Positions 45,443 through 56,839 of a DNA stretch of 64,000 nucleotides are shown here, piece by piece. Each line of letters opens with the position of its first letter. Within the stretch, counting starts at the first letter, position 1. The notes under the pieces are model-generated. The model was not told the origin of the DNA. It worked only from the letters and a program-made list of their open reading frames with translations, and did not search any database. The position numbers and the translations under genes are program-made. This stretch comes from Lepeophtheirus salmonis (taxonomy: Eukaryota; Arthropoda; Copepoda; Siphonostomatoida; Caligidae): the NCBI RefSeq assembly GCF_016086655.4, contig NC_052137.2, positions 6,944,001 to 7,008,000 on the forward strand, read 5' to 3'.

Positions 45443-46295
45443 TTTTGTTTGTGTTTTTTTCGATACATTAAGAAATATTTATTAGCTTATCATAATTCAA
45501 AGATTTATCTCAAATTTGGTTTTCATAGAAGTAATAAATTATATTGCATTTACAGTAAAAAGATTAGGCTTTCGTTTTGGACCTGTAAAAATCTCAAAAT
45601 CCTTTGGCTCCCTTTCCATTGTACGTCTCATAATTTGGAATAAGTGTTACACCTTTGGTAAACCATGCGTCGTCCAATTCTTGTATGGAACTAAGTCAAT
45701 CACATCGGCTTCCTTTATAGAACTGTATGTAGCCATCCAAGCGATATCCGCAATTGTCATCTCTTCAGTACCAGCAGTAAACCCCGTCTCTTTTACCATG
45801 TCATTTGCCCATCCTAAAACTTATTTGAGTTTTTCGAATTTTTCTGCAGGAAACTTCAGTATTGCCAAGCATTCTTTTATATACATACTCTCCAAAAGCC
45901 TTATAAAAGGCTCACATATTGAAGTATAACCGTTGATTAACTTGAGCATAGCCATGGGACTGGTTGGGTAAAGTTTGCCACTTTTGTCAAATTCTGAGGC
46001 CAAGAATCCAGCAATAGCTCAACTCTCGTTCAATACAAAACCCTTATACGTAAGTACTGGGATGTTGTGTTGAGGATTCAATTCAAGAAGTTCAGGTGTC
46101 ATGTTACCTCCATTAAAGATATCAACATCCTTATCTTCATAAGCAGCTCCAACAACTTCAGCAGTCATTGTAGCAATCCTATGAGGAGCTGATACATCCA
46201 CTCCATAAGTTTCAACGCTCATCTTAGATATACTTTAAGGTGCGAGAGAGCTTCCTTGAGGGGCTATTGATATCATCAGAACTAAAGCTAGGCTC
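45443..46295 (-). mobile_element. Retroposed GST copy, full insertion
   Basis: A 10-base direct repeat ATTTTCACCT occurs at 45433-45442 and 46296-46305. It brackets an intronless minus-strand GST copy. At the 3' side lie an AATAAA signal (complement at 45478-45483) and an interrupted A tail (about 45442-45462 read on minus). At the 5' side about 70 bases of leader precede the ATG. This is the layout of LINE-mediated processed pseudogenes. Confidence 0.78.
45564..46222 (-). pseudogene. Glutathione S-transferase processed pseudogene, delta-like
   Basis: Reading minus from 46222, the N-terminal thioredoxin fold gives MSVETYGVDVSAPHRIATMT, with the delta-class Ser at residue 11. NMTPELLELNPQHNIPVLTY and VLNES follow, then a TGA where GSTs have Arg or a similar residue (NES-x-AI). 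The C-terminal helical domain is present: KLYPTSPMAMLKLINGYTSI, a TAA after KFEKLK, then ETGFTAGTEEMTIADIAWMA. A one-base shift near 45660 leads to TLIPNYETYNGKGAKGF, a TGA, DFYRSKTKA and the final TAA. Length is about 219 codons, the normal GST size. Two or three stops plus a frameshift show it is dead. A functional parent gene should exist elsewhere. Confidence 0.88.
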
Positions 46296-46305
46296 ATTTT
46301 CACCT

Positions 46306-46994
46306 ATTCTTGATTTTTCTTCACGATTGTTTGCATGTTAAATATCGTTTAAAATCCATTATTTTTCTGTTTAGCTGCCAAATATGTAAATTTATTCTTT
46401 ATGAGATACTTAGAATTAAATCACATAAAATTCCATTCACTAAATCATTGTTGACAGATTACGTCAAGTATTACATTTCTGATTTACAATCTAAATACAC
46501 ATGAAGACGTTAATTGACCCCATAAATGTCTTCCAAGTTCTAAAAAAAATAATAACTTATTTAGCTAAGATTTAGATTGAATTGAATTAAGTTCTGAATC
46601 TAAAATGATGATTGGAATTGGGGTTGACAGATAAGAAAGAGAGGGGACTAGTTGATACGGAATTCACTTTGTAGCATATTACTCTCAGATTGATTGTTTA
46701 GTTCAGAGTTCAAAAACATATTAGTTTACATTCATATTTTTGCTTTAATATTAATTTTAATGTTTGTATCGGTGTGTTTTAAAATAATTTTATTTAATGA
46801 AATGACGTAGCTCAATTGAAAATTACTTTCTTAAACACAATGTGCGTAGGTTTAATAATCAATCTTTTTTAAAGAAGGAAATATTCTTAATATATACTAA
46901 AGTACTGTATGCAGCAGTGAACTCTGCAGTAATTTGGCCTGGATTTTATAACATAAAAGAGGCAGATAATTGAAATTTTTAATGGTTTATTGGG
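46306..46994. other. AT-rich spacer
   Basis: No gene or terminus recognised. Confidence 0.4.
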
Positions 46995-47665
46995 ATGCCA
47001 TTAGCTATATCAATTTTCAAAATGGCCTCCCTCGGCCACCAGCATGGCCTCGATCCTGAGGTAGAAGACAAAGCACGTCTTGCTCACAAAGTCCTTGCTC
47101 ATCTTCTCTCACTCCTTGTCCACCACAGCCTTCAGGGACTTCACATTGGGTTGAGAGGTCGCACAAGCCTTCTTCTCAATTAAGCCCACACCCCATAGTC
47201 CAGGTGGCTTATGTCCGGGCTTGACGGTGGTCAAAAGTCCTTTGACCAGAATCCCTTCAAGGGTGTCTGCAGGATTATAATTTGCGGGGGGCTTGGTTTT
47301 TGTATTTTTTTGGAAAAACATTGTTAAAAATTCATAGGCATTTACAGAAGAAATATTTTTTTTGGGAATAAAATTTTGAATATTAAATTTCATCATTTTT
47401 AAATTCCAAAAATTGGCTATCTTTCTCATGCTCTTCATCGGGCTCCTGTCTATCTTCTCCTTCACCTAATTTACAAGTCTGGAGCCCGAAATTTTGTTGA
47501 GACTACCGCTGCCAGGACTCCGGATGGGGCTCATACCATCCTATTTCAGCTTTTTCACCTTGAAACGAGCCTATCCGAGCAGCTTACGATCTTGACAATT
47601 TCTGCCAGCGTGACATGGGCATCGAACAAGCCGGATATCCTTTTTCTTTGAACCTCCATCGTCGT
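46995..47665 (-). pseudogene. DD37D-type transposase remnant E3, internally deleted
   Basis: ATG at 47659 (minus) begins MEVQRKRISGLFDAHVTLAE then IVKIVSCSDRLVSR, a first HTH. After shifts come KEKIDRSPMKSMRKIAN, the second HTH, and a scrambled middle. Next is LDYGVWA, the third-Asp region, then ACATSQPNVKSLKAVVDKE. A stop follows and the tail continues with SKDFVSKTCF and RIEAMLVAEGGHFEN. The first two Asp regions are deleted. Confidence 0.68.
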
Positions 47666-48348
47666 TTTCGATCATTATACAAATGTATTTTTTTTAAAGG
47701 TTCTAATTGGATTATAGAATTAGCTTATGTAACTTAAAATAGTTTAAAATAAGGGGCACGAGTTCTAAGCAAGTTTAAATTCTACAGCATGATTTGTTGT
47801 CGCACGCTGTAGATTTACCCAGCCTTGCCCGGGACATTAAGAAATTTAAATTAATTTCGACTCTTCTGCTCCATATAAAACAAAAATAAAGAGATTATAA
47901 GATTTAGTGAAGGAAAATATTCAATTTGAACTGTCGTTTGCTCCGCCTTCATATTAATGTCAAAAATCCTTTGTCTTATTCTATCTTCCTCTTTTTCTTT
48001 TCTAAACCTTATAATCTCCTTTTATTTTTAAATGTGTGCAAATATACCTACCAACAAACAGTAATAGTAATTGTTAGAATTTTGCAGTCTTTATTTTTTG
48101 TTTTAATTGAAGTTGTCGTTTCTTAGTCCAAAAATTCGGTATTAGATAAATGCTATTTTAAAGTCGCCATGGCCTTAATGGGTAATATTTTATTTACCAA
48201 AACCATCTTATAACTCTTAAGAATTTACATGAAACTTTTTAACAAAATCCGTTCATTATTAGCAGTTATTCCCGGACACACCCACACAGATATTTGCATT
48301 TAATATATAGAAGAACTTCGGAGACCATTTCTAGGCCACATGTATTAA
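47666..48348. other. AT-rich spacer
   Basis: The frame 47926-48126 plus shows no domain. Confidence 0.4.
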
Positions 48349-48551
48349 TTATGCATATCCTTATTTAGGACTGTAGTTCGGTCCGGTTTAGTCCTAAAAC
48401 TTTAAAAGTTCCATCCTTAATGACGTTTCCCATCTATATTATTATTTTTTTATCAATTCTAGTACTGAAAGCCTGTTGGACCGATGGTCTATAGTACTGG
48501 CCCCTAGGACTTATATTGGTCCGGTCTGGAACGAATAAATAAGACAGACTA
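48349..48551. mobile_element. MITE family M1, short copy
   Basis: ATATCCTTATTTAGGACTGT at 48349 and GGAACGAATAAATAAGACAG at 48531 are the two M1 ends about 200 bases apart. GGTCC words lie inside each. The left end has lost the outer TGTGTCGG. Confidence 0.55.
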
Positions 48552-50344
48552 TTTAATTATATAATGTTTACTTATTCTTAATTAGTACAACTCCATTTGA
48601 CTAATTAAAAGAACATTTAAAAAAATAATCATAATTTTATTTTTTAATTATGATTGTAATAACATACAAAGTATATACGTGGTTAAAAAATTATGTTATT
48701 TCGTTTAAACACTTAGGGTCAGAATGGGTTTAATTCAATTCCTATTTTCATTTCAAAACTTTTATGTGTATTAAAGAATTTTTTTCAAAGTGTGCACATT
48801 CCATGTACAGGGTGGCGTCCACCATTGTTGAATAAACAGAACTTTGGTTTATAGTACACCTTTCTACATGATTGATCATTTAGCTCAATATGTCTTGAGT
48901 CATTCCAACTTTTTTAATCAGAATATGCTATTGACATTGCATTTTCAATCCATAAATCATTCTCATTAAAATATTTGTATACAATTTCCTAAAAAAAAAA
49001 TGAAAAAAATATTGATGTATTGTTAGATGATGATTAAATCCTCGTTATATCGGGCTCATAAAACATTATTTATGCTTTCGTTTAGAGCTCAAATTTAGTG
49101 GCAACAGTCGACTACACAAATATTACAAGAATGTTTCCTCGTAATAATAAATTATTATCAAGGGTTTTAAGGTCAGATTTAATGAGACGGAAAGGATCAT
49201 TAATCGTGTTTTTTTTATTTATCCAAAACTAGGGCTTCAATTGAAACTTTGTGTTTTTTTATATATGTACAATATAAAAAAAAAGTCATAAATTATATGT
49301 CACTAACGATAGTTACCGGGATTAGGCGTCAACAAATATACACACTGGTTGTATTAATATACAATATGCGATTGTTTGGTTAAAAAACATGTTAATTTAG
49401 TTAATTCATTCCGTAGCAAGTATAGCAATGCAGTATGAGTTGTGAGTTGTGAAACAACAACAAAAAACAATGGAACCAAGTAAAAATGGACCTTTGGCAA
49501 ATAAATTGTTTTTTTCTAATATACATTTCTGACGGTTTTAACATGAACATGAGCTAGTTTAAATTGAAATAAATGTGCGCAGGTTCGCACACTAGTTGTT
49601 TTGGAAAAAAAACACTTCATGGATATGGGCTTCAAAGAAGATTCCTTTGTCATAAAGTAAATGTAATACTATAATGTTTACATATACTTAATCAGTGCAA
49701 TCTCATCTTACCAATTAAAGGAACATAAAAAAAACAAAAAAATTCGAGTAACTTAGAGGTGGACTTCCCACGATTTTTATTATCTTGCCTAAAGTTTACA
49801 AGAAGATATTTCTTAGTTTAATTGTGAACCGGATGTTGATTGGAGGTCTAGCATTTCCTCGAGCTGGATTTTGCTGTGGATGATGTCTTGAACGACAATG
49901 ATCAATTTGCAAATGTTCCATTTATCTTCTTTTATTGGGGGGAAGTTAATATAATTATGAGGACTCATTTTTTCTGTACATTATCATTTAAATCCCAGGT
50001 GATCACTTTATCCTTGTGGTTCAATATTCCCTCCCTCCCCCTCTCAAAATAAGTTATAAAGATTCAGCCTTATCTGATAATTGTTTTTACATTTAAAAAA
50101 ACAAAAGACAAACAACTACAACATTTAGCAGTAAATTTTCATCTTTCGGATTAATATACCCCCTCCTGTACAAAATCTTTTCTGCTGGGGACAATCAAAA
50201 TTTCCTTTGTCAATATTTGAGCTCTCCCGGGCTATTTTTGCCGTTGCACATGCTATTTTAATTTTTTTTTTTAAATATGATTTTTTTTTTCGTCGAAATT
50301 TCTTGATACGTTCGGTCAAAAGTAATTTTGTATTTTTTTCTTTA
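48552..50344. other. AT-rich stretch with dispersed repeat copies
   Basis: 48570-48618 and 49680-49735 are two copies of the repeat also found at 16595 (TACTTAATCAGTGCAA). GTACAGGGTGGCGTCCACCA at 48807 looks like a transposon end without a partner. No gene. Confidence 0.45.
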
Positions 50345-51150
50345 TTTCAATGCTTTATAAGAAGTGTGACAATAATCTGATTTAAGCCAAATATCCCTGT
50401 TCTGTTTGATAACTTGTTGCCTACGAGAATCCAACTTCATTATGCCCTTCCTTTTGAAGCATTTGTCCCTATTAGCAAAAATTCGGACAACCAACTTTCG
50501 AAGGCCTCTATTGAGGCCAAATTTGTGATCCTAAGCGCGTTGATTATAGACAGGAACAGGTGGTAGTCATTTGGTGACTAGTCCAAACTGTAGGGTAGAT
50601 GCAAAATAACTTCTTGTATGAGCTTTTGGAGCTTCTGGCGAGTCATCAAATATGTGTGTAGCCTGGTTTGTCTTGATAAAACACAATTCCTCTCCTATTC
50701 GAGCTTCTTTTAGTATCCAGCCTCCTGCAAATGGTTCAAAACTGTTTTATGATCGATGATCAGCTCATGAGTGATGCTAGAACTCCTAACATGACGCTCT
50801 ATCTCGATATTTTTCATAATTTTATCGATATTTTAGACGATAGGGCTGCCAGTGAGTGGCGTATCATTCAATTCCACTACGTCAGAACGAAATTGCTCAA
50901 CTATTGCTGTACATCACCAACCGAAATTATATCGGTCCCGTATATATAGCTAATTTTCTTGGTCGCTTTCAACGCGTTTTATCCTTTCAGGTGGTAAAAA
51001 TGTAAATATGACGAATTTCTTCCGTACATACCTCCATACTCGACGCACGTTAATTCATGAATGAACCGTCGAATCTTTATATATACTCACACCTTTAAAA
51101 CCCCTGATCGTATGATCTGATGTGACATATAATCATATAATTAGTTTTTT
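50345..51150 (-). pseudogene. Mariner (DD34D-type) transposase remnant H2
   Basis: Minus-strand pieces read in order as follows. HELIIDHKTVLNHLQEAGY is the second HTH. LTRQKLQKLIQEVILHLPYS leads to a stop and SPNDYHLFLSI, matching the mariner PDLAPSDYHLF region. FESWLSEFL follows near 50510 and VGNKLSNRTGIFGLNQ at the C terminus. The first-Asp and second-Asp blocks are missing or unreadable. The 5' leader near 51030-51110 matches H1. Confidence 0.65.
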
Positions 51151-51284
51151 AAAAAAAGTGTGGGATATACAAAATTACTTTTTCCCAACTTATTAAAATA
51201 CTATGAGTGAACTATTTTGCTTTTTATATTTATTAGTATTTGGTTTATCAGTAAAAATATTGTTCTTTTTATTTTTAATAATTT

Positions 51285-51575
51285 ATGGGGTCTAAGATGT
51301 GCTCAATGATTTGTGATTTCTCTGTTTTATCAAAGATCTACCTTCCTTTTGTTCAACAACTGTCACTAGGAAAGGTTGTTATAATCCAATCCAATTGTAT
51401 TCCTAATTTTCTGATGAAAAAACATACTCTAACCACTTTGACAGTTGGACATTCAATTATTGATAATGAGATGCCCCTTTCTTGATAATCTCGGCCATAC
51501 GGAAGCTTTGGCAGGCCTGGGCGACCTCGTTCTGATACAACTTTGCCATTGTACTGGTTCTGCACTTTTAATTTA
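51285..51575 (-). pseudogene. Family B transposase 3' fragment, B3
   Basis: Minus-strand pieces VQWQSCIRTRSPRPAKASVW and PRLSRKGASHYQ match the C-terminal tail of B1 (HKASGDVWPRLSKE) on the opposite strand and of B2 at 56480-56690. Only the tail and 3' flank remain. Confidence 0.5.
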
Positions 51576-51965
51576 CATTCCCTGAATGGATGGAGTAGCC
51601 CAAGGAATAATCTACACCTTTCAACAAGACAGTGTACCGGCCCACTAGTCCAAAAGTATAGGATGTCTTAGCTACAAAATTTCCTCACTTTTGGAGTGTG
51701 GATTTTTGGCCTGCAAACAGTTTGGACATAAAGCAATGCGATTTCTATCTCTGGGGATGGATCGAGCATAAGACTTGTTCCAAGTATCATTTGTTTGTGG
51801 AGGCCCTGAAGAAGTCCATTACTCAAACAATAGCAAAGCTAGATCCGCACAAAGCTTCCGGCGATGTGTGGCCAAGATTATCAAAAGAGGTATATCTCAT
51901 TGAAAATAATAGAATTTCATTAAATGTAGCTTTTAAATAATGAAAAAAAACATAATATTTTCTCG
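51576..51965 (+). pseudogene. Family B DD37D-type transposase C-terminal half, B1
   Basis: The plus strand gives IYTFQQDSVPAH, the second-Asp region, then a stop and a frameshift. VDFWPANSLDIKQCDFYLWG carries the third Asp. The tail is CSKYHLFVEALKKSITQTIA to a stop at 51938. It lies tail-adjacent and in inverted orientation to B3. Confidence 0.65.
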
Positions 51966-52297
51966 ATTTATGTGAACCACTCTTTACTGTTGAAATTTTC
52001 TTATATTACTTCTTTTTAAAGAACAAAGAAATCGCAAATCATTGAGCACCTCATAACTCCTTTTAACGCCCTGATTTTCATTGATCTTTCTGCAAATTCA
52101 TTGTTAGGAATATTTTTTTTTGGGATTGCTCTAAATGTTTAATGTTGTGTGCAGAGCACTACTTTCAGAGAGGATGACGACATGTGTAAATTTCATCGTC
52201 TCTATGATACAGTGCAACAAAAATTTATTTTCTTAAGAAAAAATTAACTTTGTTTTCTATTAGACAAAATATTAGACGAAACATTTTTTTTTTTTTC
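51966..52297. other. AT-rich spacer
   Basis: Nothing recognised beyond the 3' flank of B1. Confidence 0.4.
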
Positions 52298-52700
52298 TTA
52301 ACCGTTATGCATAAAACATTCGTTGACGAATGTATTAGGTAGAAAAAAATTATTATCGGCTATCTCTTTGGCAATCAAAACATGACTGTTGGACTCGACG
52401 ATTTCCATCATTTTATCCACATTTTCGACAATTGGACTTCCATAGCGTGATGCATCTTTGACATTAAAATTACCGGAACGGAATCGATGAAACAAAATAC
52501 TGCATGATTGGCTGTTACAGTACCAAGACGAGCAACTTGCCTGGCTTTCATTTTTGCCTTGTTTAAAACAAAACAAAAAACAAACTATAAAATACGGGTA
52601 TTTTTATCTTTGCTAGTGTACATCTCTGACGCACGCTCAAACAATACTGAGTAAAACAGTCACAAAATTACCTACAAAGTTTTTGAATACGAAATCTTCT
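52298..52700 (-). pseudogene. Mariner N-terminal domain remnant J1
   Basis: The minus-strand frame from 52576 reads FKQGKNESQASCSSWY and then LFHRFRSGNFNVKDASRYGS. Next come VENVDKMMEIVESNSHVLIA and KEIADN. The W/F-x-x-RFRSG-(N/D)F-(N/D)-(L/V)-x-D block and the following helix are characteristic of the mariner HTH domain. It is truncated before the second HTH ends. GACGCACGCTCAAACAATAC at 52630 is probably part of the leader. Confidence 0.68.
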
Positions 52701-52887
52701 GTTCACAAAAAATTAAATAAATTTCCTAGTAAAAACCAACATTATTTAATCTAGGGTTAGGCTACATCCCCTCCAGCTCAACCCTTGCGGACGCCCCTGA
52801 TAATGAGTTTATATTTAAAAAAAATAAAATAAGATCATCTTTTATCATGAATGCATTTAATATGATCTTTCTTTTTTTTTCTTTCAG
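52701..52887. other. MITE end and polypyrimidine tract before the exon
   Basis: CTTGCGGACGCCCCTGA at 52783 is a solo GGGGCGTCC-type end with an A/T tract before it. 52867-52887 is a T/C-rich run ending CTTTCAG, a strong 3' splice site. Confidence 0.6.
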
Positions 52888-52976
52888 TTTACATTCACTA
52901 ATAGCGAATGGATCGAGACGACGTTTCACAAGAAGGAATGCTCTAAAGTAATTCAGAGCCCCAAGGATCCATCTAA
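52888..52976 (+). CDS. Exon of a TRPM-type cation channel (N-terminal region)
   Basis: An 89-base exon lies between TTTCTTTCAG and the donor GTAAGACT. It encodes FTFTNSEWIETTFHKKECSK and then VIQSPKDPS, with two bases (AA) left for the next exon (enters phase 0, leaves phase 2). WIE-x-T-(F/L)-x-K-(R/K)-E-C, followed 3-4 residues later by I-x-S-x-K-D-P, is the conserved opening of the TRPM homology region in TRPM1/3/6/7 and insect Trpm. In the family it precedes a Cys-rich CxCG motif. TRPM proteins are plasma-membrane or vesicular cation channels with a large cytosolic N-terminal domain. No following exon is recognisable in the remaining 11 kb, so the gene presumably continues downstream of the window. 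Which paralogue it is cannot be said from 29 residues. Confidence 0.82.
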
Positions 52977-53350
52977 GTAAGACTTATTTTCAATATAATT
53001 ATACATACTGAGTCGATTATATAAATCAAAACTATTTTGAACCTTATCAAAATCACTCTATCTATAGAATTTATTTTTTTGGAAGTGTGAAATTATTTGT
53101 ACGAGAGAGTATTAAATAAACAATTAATAAAAAAAAAACAGAAAATGATTCAAAAGTTGAATTAGTTTACCTATATTACTGTCCTTGTGCAATCAAAAAC
53201 TTGATTGGTTACTGAGGGATCAGAGTAAATATGCTTACAATCGCTAAAAAAGATGACAAATGATGTTATAAAAGTCCTTAACTCAATATGTGACCATAAA
53301 GTCAGCAGGAAACTTCCCATCTATAGAAAATTTCCTAAAATTAGACTATA
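52977..53350. other. Intronic AT-rich sequence
   Basis: No further exon or transposon terminus seen. Confidence 0.4.
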
Positions 53351-53925
53351 TGTTAGGGCTGGGATGATACGAACCGCGGTACGCAGTTTGGTACGGTATA
53401 AAAGTTAAATATATTCTTTAAATAAAATTATAATATTTTTTCCTTAAATTTCTTTTTTTTCGAAATATATTTTACAACACAAAGATTGATTTGAAATATT
53501 TACATGTTATATAAGACTATTATTAATAAATTTATATATTTTTTTGTCCTCATTTCCCCGTAATTATGAAGACCAAAAATTACCAGGCACAATATCCCCA
53601 GATTTATATGGATGTATCTCTAGTTGCGAGGGATCATCGTGAAACTAACTTAAAAAGATTTTGTATTTTCATGTTTCATTTCTTTTGACTCAGATTCGTA
53701 GTTATCATATCAATATTTAAGGCGCAATAGATATTTATGACGCGAAATATATGCTTGATTTTGTAATTTTGTTTGTTAAATAATTATGTTGTGTATAATA
53801 TATAAATCAAATTAAGTAGTATAAAAAATAATTTAATATCTAAATATCTCATTTGTGTTGATATATATATATATACGCACCGTACCGAACCACGGTACAA
53901 CCCCGTACCATACCAGTTCTACTAT
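53351..53925. mobile_element. Inverted-repeat element with GGTACGG ends
   Basis: Left end TAGGGCTGGGATGATACGAA then CCGCGGTACG and TTTGGTACGGTATAAA. The right end carries GCACCGTACCGAACCACGGT then ACAACCCCGTACCATACCAG, inverse to the left. The interior is A/T-rich with a short TA run (53862-53876) and no gene. The TAGGGCTGGG start suggests a hAT-derived MITE. Confidence 0.6.
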
Positions 53926-54016
53926 ATAAGTAGTGATTCTGATGCCAATTTGTTCTATCTACTGATTTCAATTTTCTATTAATGGCAATTTTCAGGAGGG
54001 TAACTCTCCGGGCACC

Positions 54017-54689
54017 CTATACCGGGTATAAAATCGAAATCCAGTACTTTTGATTTATCTAATTTTAATTAACATAAAATGGTGATTCTCAAAAGGTTTA
54101 TTCATAATACAAAAACGGATTAGCAGGTAGACACATTGAATAGATTTTATTCTCAATGTATCCTTATTTGGCCTCAGTAACGGCATCGATTGTGGGTCTA
54201 AACGTCATGCAGGCCCTAGAAGCAAGAGTCTGATATCTGTTGACCTTTCACTCAAGGTTGTTTCAGACAAAATAATCAATGGGATACAGATCTGCTGAGT
54301 TAGGAGGCGAAATATCCATTTGCTTAAGCACCTCCTTTCTTGTGATCACTCCCCTGGGATATTTAGTCTGCACCAGGGCTTTCTCAACTCTGCAAGCTTT
54401 GTCCTGTCAATCCCTGTCATATTTGAGACCTGAGTTTTCCTAATATCCAGATTGTTGTTCACCAAAATCATCACAACAACCCACTTGTGTTATGCCTCTG
54501 AAAATGTAATAGGCTTGAACTATTTTGTTATTGACTACATGGTGGTGTTTTGACTACTAAGTGACACATTTATATGTATATTTCCCCACAAAAAAAAAAA
54601 AAAAAAACATTTCTTAGTTTTGCCATCATGTATTCCGGAAAAATACATTGGAATTTGCAGTACCAGATTTCGTTGTTACACCCTGTATA
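54017..54689 (-). mobile_element. Tc1/mariner-type element K1 with both ends
   Basis: Left CCGGGTATAAAATCGAAATC and, read from the right, CAGGGTGTAACAACGAAATC are inverted repeats that continue for about 10 more bases. The minus strand holds an HTH-like segment (LVNNNLDIRKTQVSNMTGI). After a gap the third-Asp region reads SPPNSADLYPIDYFV, with tail LASRACMTFRPTIDAVTEA and a stop near 54165. First and second Asp regions are absent. A poly(A) lies at 54590-54606. Confidence 0.65.
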
Positions 54690-54795
54690 TTAATAATCCA
54701 TAATAATATTTGATGTAAGTGTTGTTTTAAATATGTGTTCAAAAAGGTTAGAGTTGATCTAATTGACCGTGTAATTACATATAAATCTACGTACA

Positions 54796-55516
54796 GGCTT
54801 GATCTTATATAGTGGTACACATTTAATTATGTTCAATTTTTCAAGAGTGAAATTTAAACAAGAGATTTTGTGAGGACATTTATTTTCCAAAATCATCTGA
54901 AAATAGAGAATTTTATCCAATATATGATCTTTCAGCTCTTTCAGTAGCACGCACCCTCTCCTCTAGACGCACCTTTTTAAGGTCTCAAAAGTCCATAAAG
55001 TTGTCTCTTTGGAAGGGTGTTATCGACGCGATAACACAGAGCTCTGTCTTGAGTGCAAACAACGTTCTACCTAAAAATTACTTTGGTCGAAGGTAGCACT
55101 ATCGTATCGAGAAGTTCGATGTAAGCATCTTTATGAACCGCTCCTTCATCTCCACAAAAATGGGAGGGTAGACTCCACAACGCCCAAGACCATGGTTCCG
55201 GGTGGATTTGTTGTTCTGAAGACATGTCTCATTGAAGCTGAGATATTGTCTGGATGTTCGATTTTGACGTAGCGGCTGTTTAGTTTATTCAAAGTGGCAT
55301 CAACGGTGAAAAAAAAGTCATCAGAAAAGAGGACAAATTTGCACGAATTTTTGTTGGCCTGGAGAAAATTTAGACTCTTCTTTGCTTTTTCCAACCGTCT
55401 CAGCTTGTTCTGTTAAGAGATAGGATGTTATATTGTCCTCTTCCGTGATTTTGCACCAATGTTATTCCGGATTGAAAATTTGGTAAAAAGTGTACCATTA
55501 GATAAGATCAACCTTG
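54796..55516 (-). mobile_element. Tc1/mariner-type element L1 with both ends
   Basis: CTTGATCTTATATAGTGGTACAC in effect at 54798 and, from the right, GTTGATCTTATCTAATGGTA with ACAC are inverted repeats of about 22 bp. The minus-strand frame from 55394 reads ANKNSCKFVLFSDDFFFTVD, carrying the first Asp, then ATLNKLNSRYVKIEHPDNIS. TTNPPGTMVLGVVEST follows, typical of the region between the first and second Asp. The rest is decayed and the second and third Asp regions are not readable. Confidence 0.65.
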
Positions 55517-56383
55517 TATATAGTTTTATAGAAAGAAAATGGATATAAGTTGTTATTTTGGTTTATTTCTGACCTATTTGCTTTTTGTTTACTAGTAAAA
55601 AAACTTAATAACAGCAGACCATACGTTTGTACTTATAAAAATACAAACTTTGACTACTTTTAATAAGAAAACTTCAGGGGAAAGAAAGAAATAAAAAATG
55701 AATAAAACTTCCATTTTAATAACTTAAATGATTTTAACTTCTATGGACGTTTAGAAGCTTCACAGTGAAAATATGAATGAATTTGTAAAAAAAAAACCTT
55801 GAATTATAATTTAATTTTCTTTGTGTTTATGTGTATTTTATTATTTATATGAACATGTTTATTAATTTATTATTTATATGGACTTATTTATTGATATTAA
55901 CCATGTTCGTCTGTTTTGGTTGGGAATTAATAATACTATAGAGAAAACAAAATAGCAAACTTTACAACATTTCCGTTTTCTAGTATAGTGATGTGAAAGT
56001 TATTTCCACCTTCTTGTAGTGTTATTTAGAAAAAAAAAAAAAAAAAAAAAAAAAACCACATACTAAAAGAAAGCTATGCTTAATTTTGCTACATTAGGCA
56101 GATCTTAAAAGTAAATGTTTTACTTCTTCTTACCTCACACTTCCTCGTCATGTTCCTTTTGTAATCAAACTTGGATTGGGGAAGTCTTTTGGAACTTAAT
56201 TAATGTTTATTGGTGGAATAATTCCCATATTAAAGTTTTCCTCTGTATTCAAAAAATAGGCGGGAAAAGATTGATTTCTTCCCTCCTTTTATTCTGAATA
56301 GATTAAGTTACAATATTAACTTTGCCTCTCAGCACAAATTAGTTCATTGTTAAAGCCTTTACCGGTGCTGTAGTTTTTGTACA
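55517..56383. other. AT-rich stretch with poly(A)
   Basis: 55836-55893 has a small duplicated segment (TTATTATTTATATGAACATG). 56030-56055 is a 26-base A run. The frame 56115-56297 plus has no domain. Confidence 0.45.
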
Positions 56384-56700
56384 GGGTGGTCCTGCTGAAT
56401 CGAAAGAATCTTTAAAGGCTTATAACGAACGAACTAGATGGGGTAGAGCCACATTTTTCTATTTATTTGTAAGCTACATTTAATGATATTCAATTATATA
56501 TCATGATATCCACCTCATTGATAATCTCCGCCACGCGGAGCGGGTAGCTTGGGCAGGCCCGGACGAACTCGTGCGGATACAGCATTGCCAATGTACATGT
56601 GATTGACTTCTTCAGGGCTTCCACAGACGAATGATACTTGACACAGGCATCAAGCATTAAATTTGAATTTATTCATTGATGCACAGACCCGTGTAGATAA
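56384..56700 (-). pseudogene. Family B transposase 3' end, B2
   Basis: CAGGGTGGTCCTGCTGAATC at 56384 is the outer end. On the minus strand the tail reads VKYHSSVEALKKSITCTLAM, then HEFVRACPSYPLRVAEIINE, similar to B1. Upstream catalytic parts are not present on this strand. Confidence 0.55.
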
Positions 56701-56839
56701 ATTTGGACCAAACTTGTGACCATCAAGAGCAAGAAGGGTTATATCTACATGTAACTTTTTTATCTGGAGAGGTTCTGTAGGTCGTGTTTATAGTCTTACG
56801 AGAAAAAACCAAATAAAGTTCTACTTCTTGAGAATAGAT

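Noticed and set aside
45516..45929. 137-codon plus-strand frame
   Set aside because: It is the complement of the minus-strand GST pseudogene, whose protein motifs are unmistakable.
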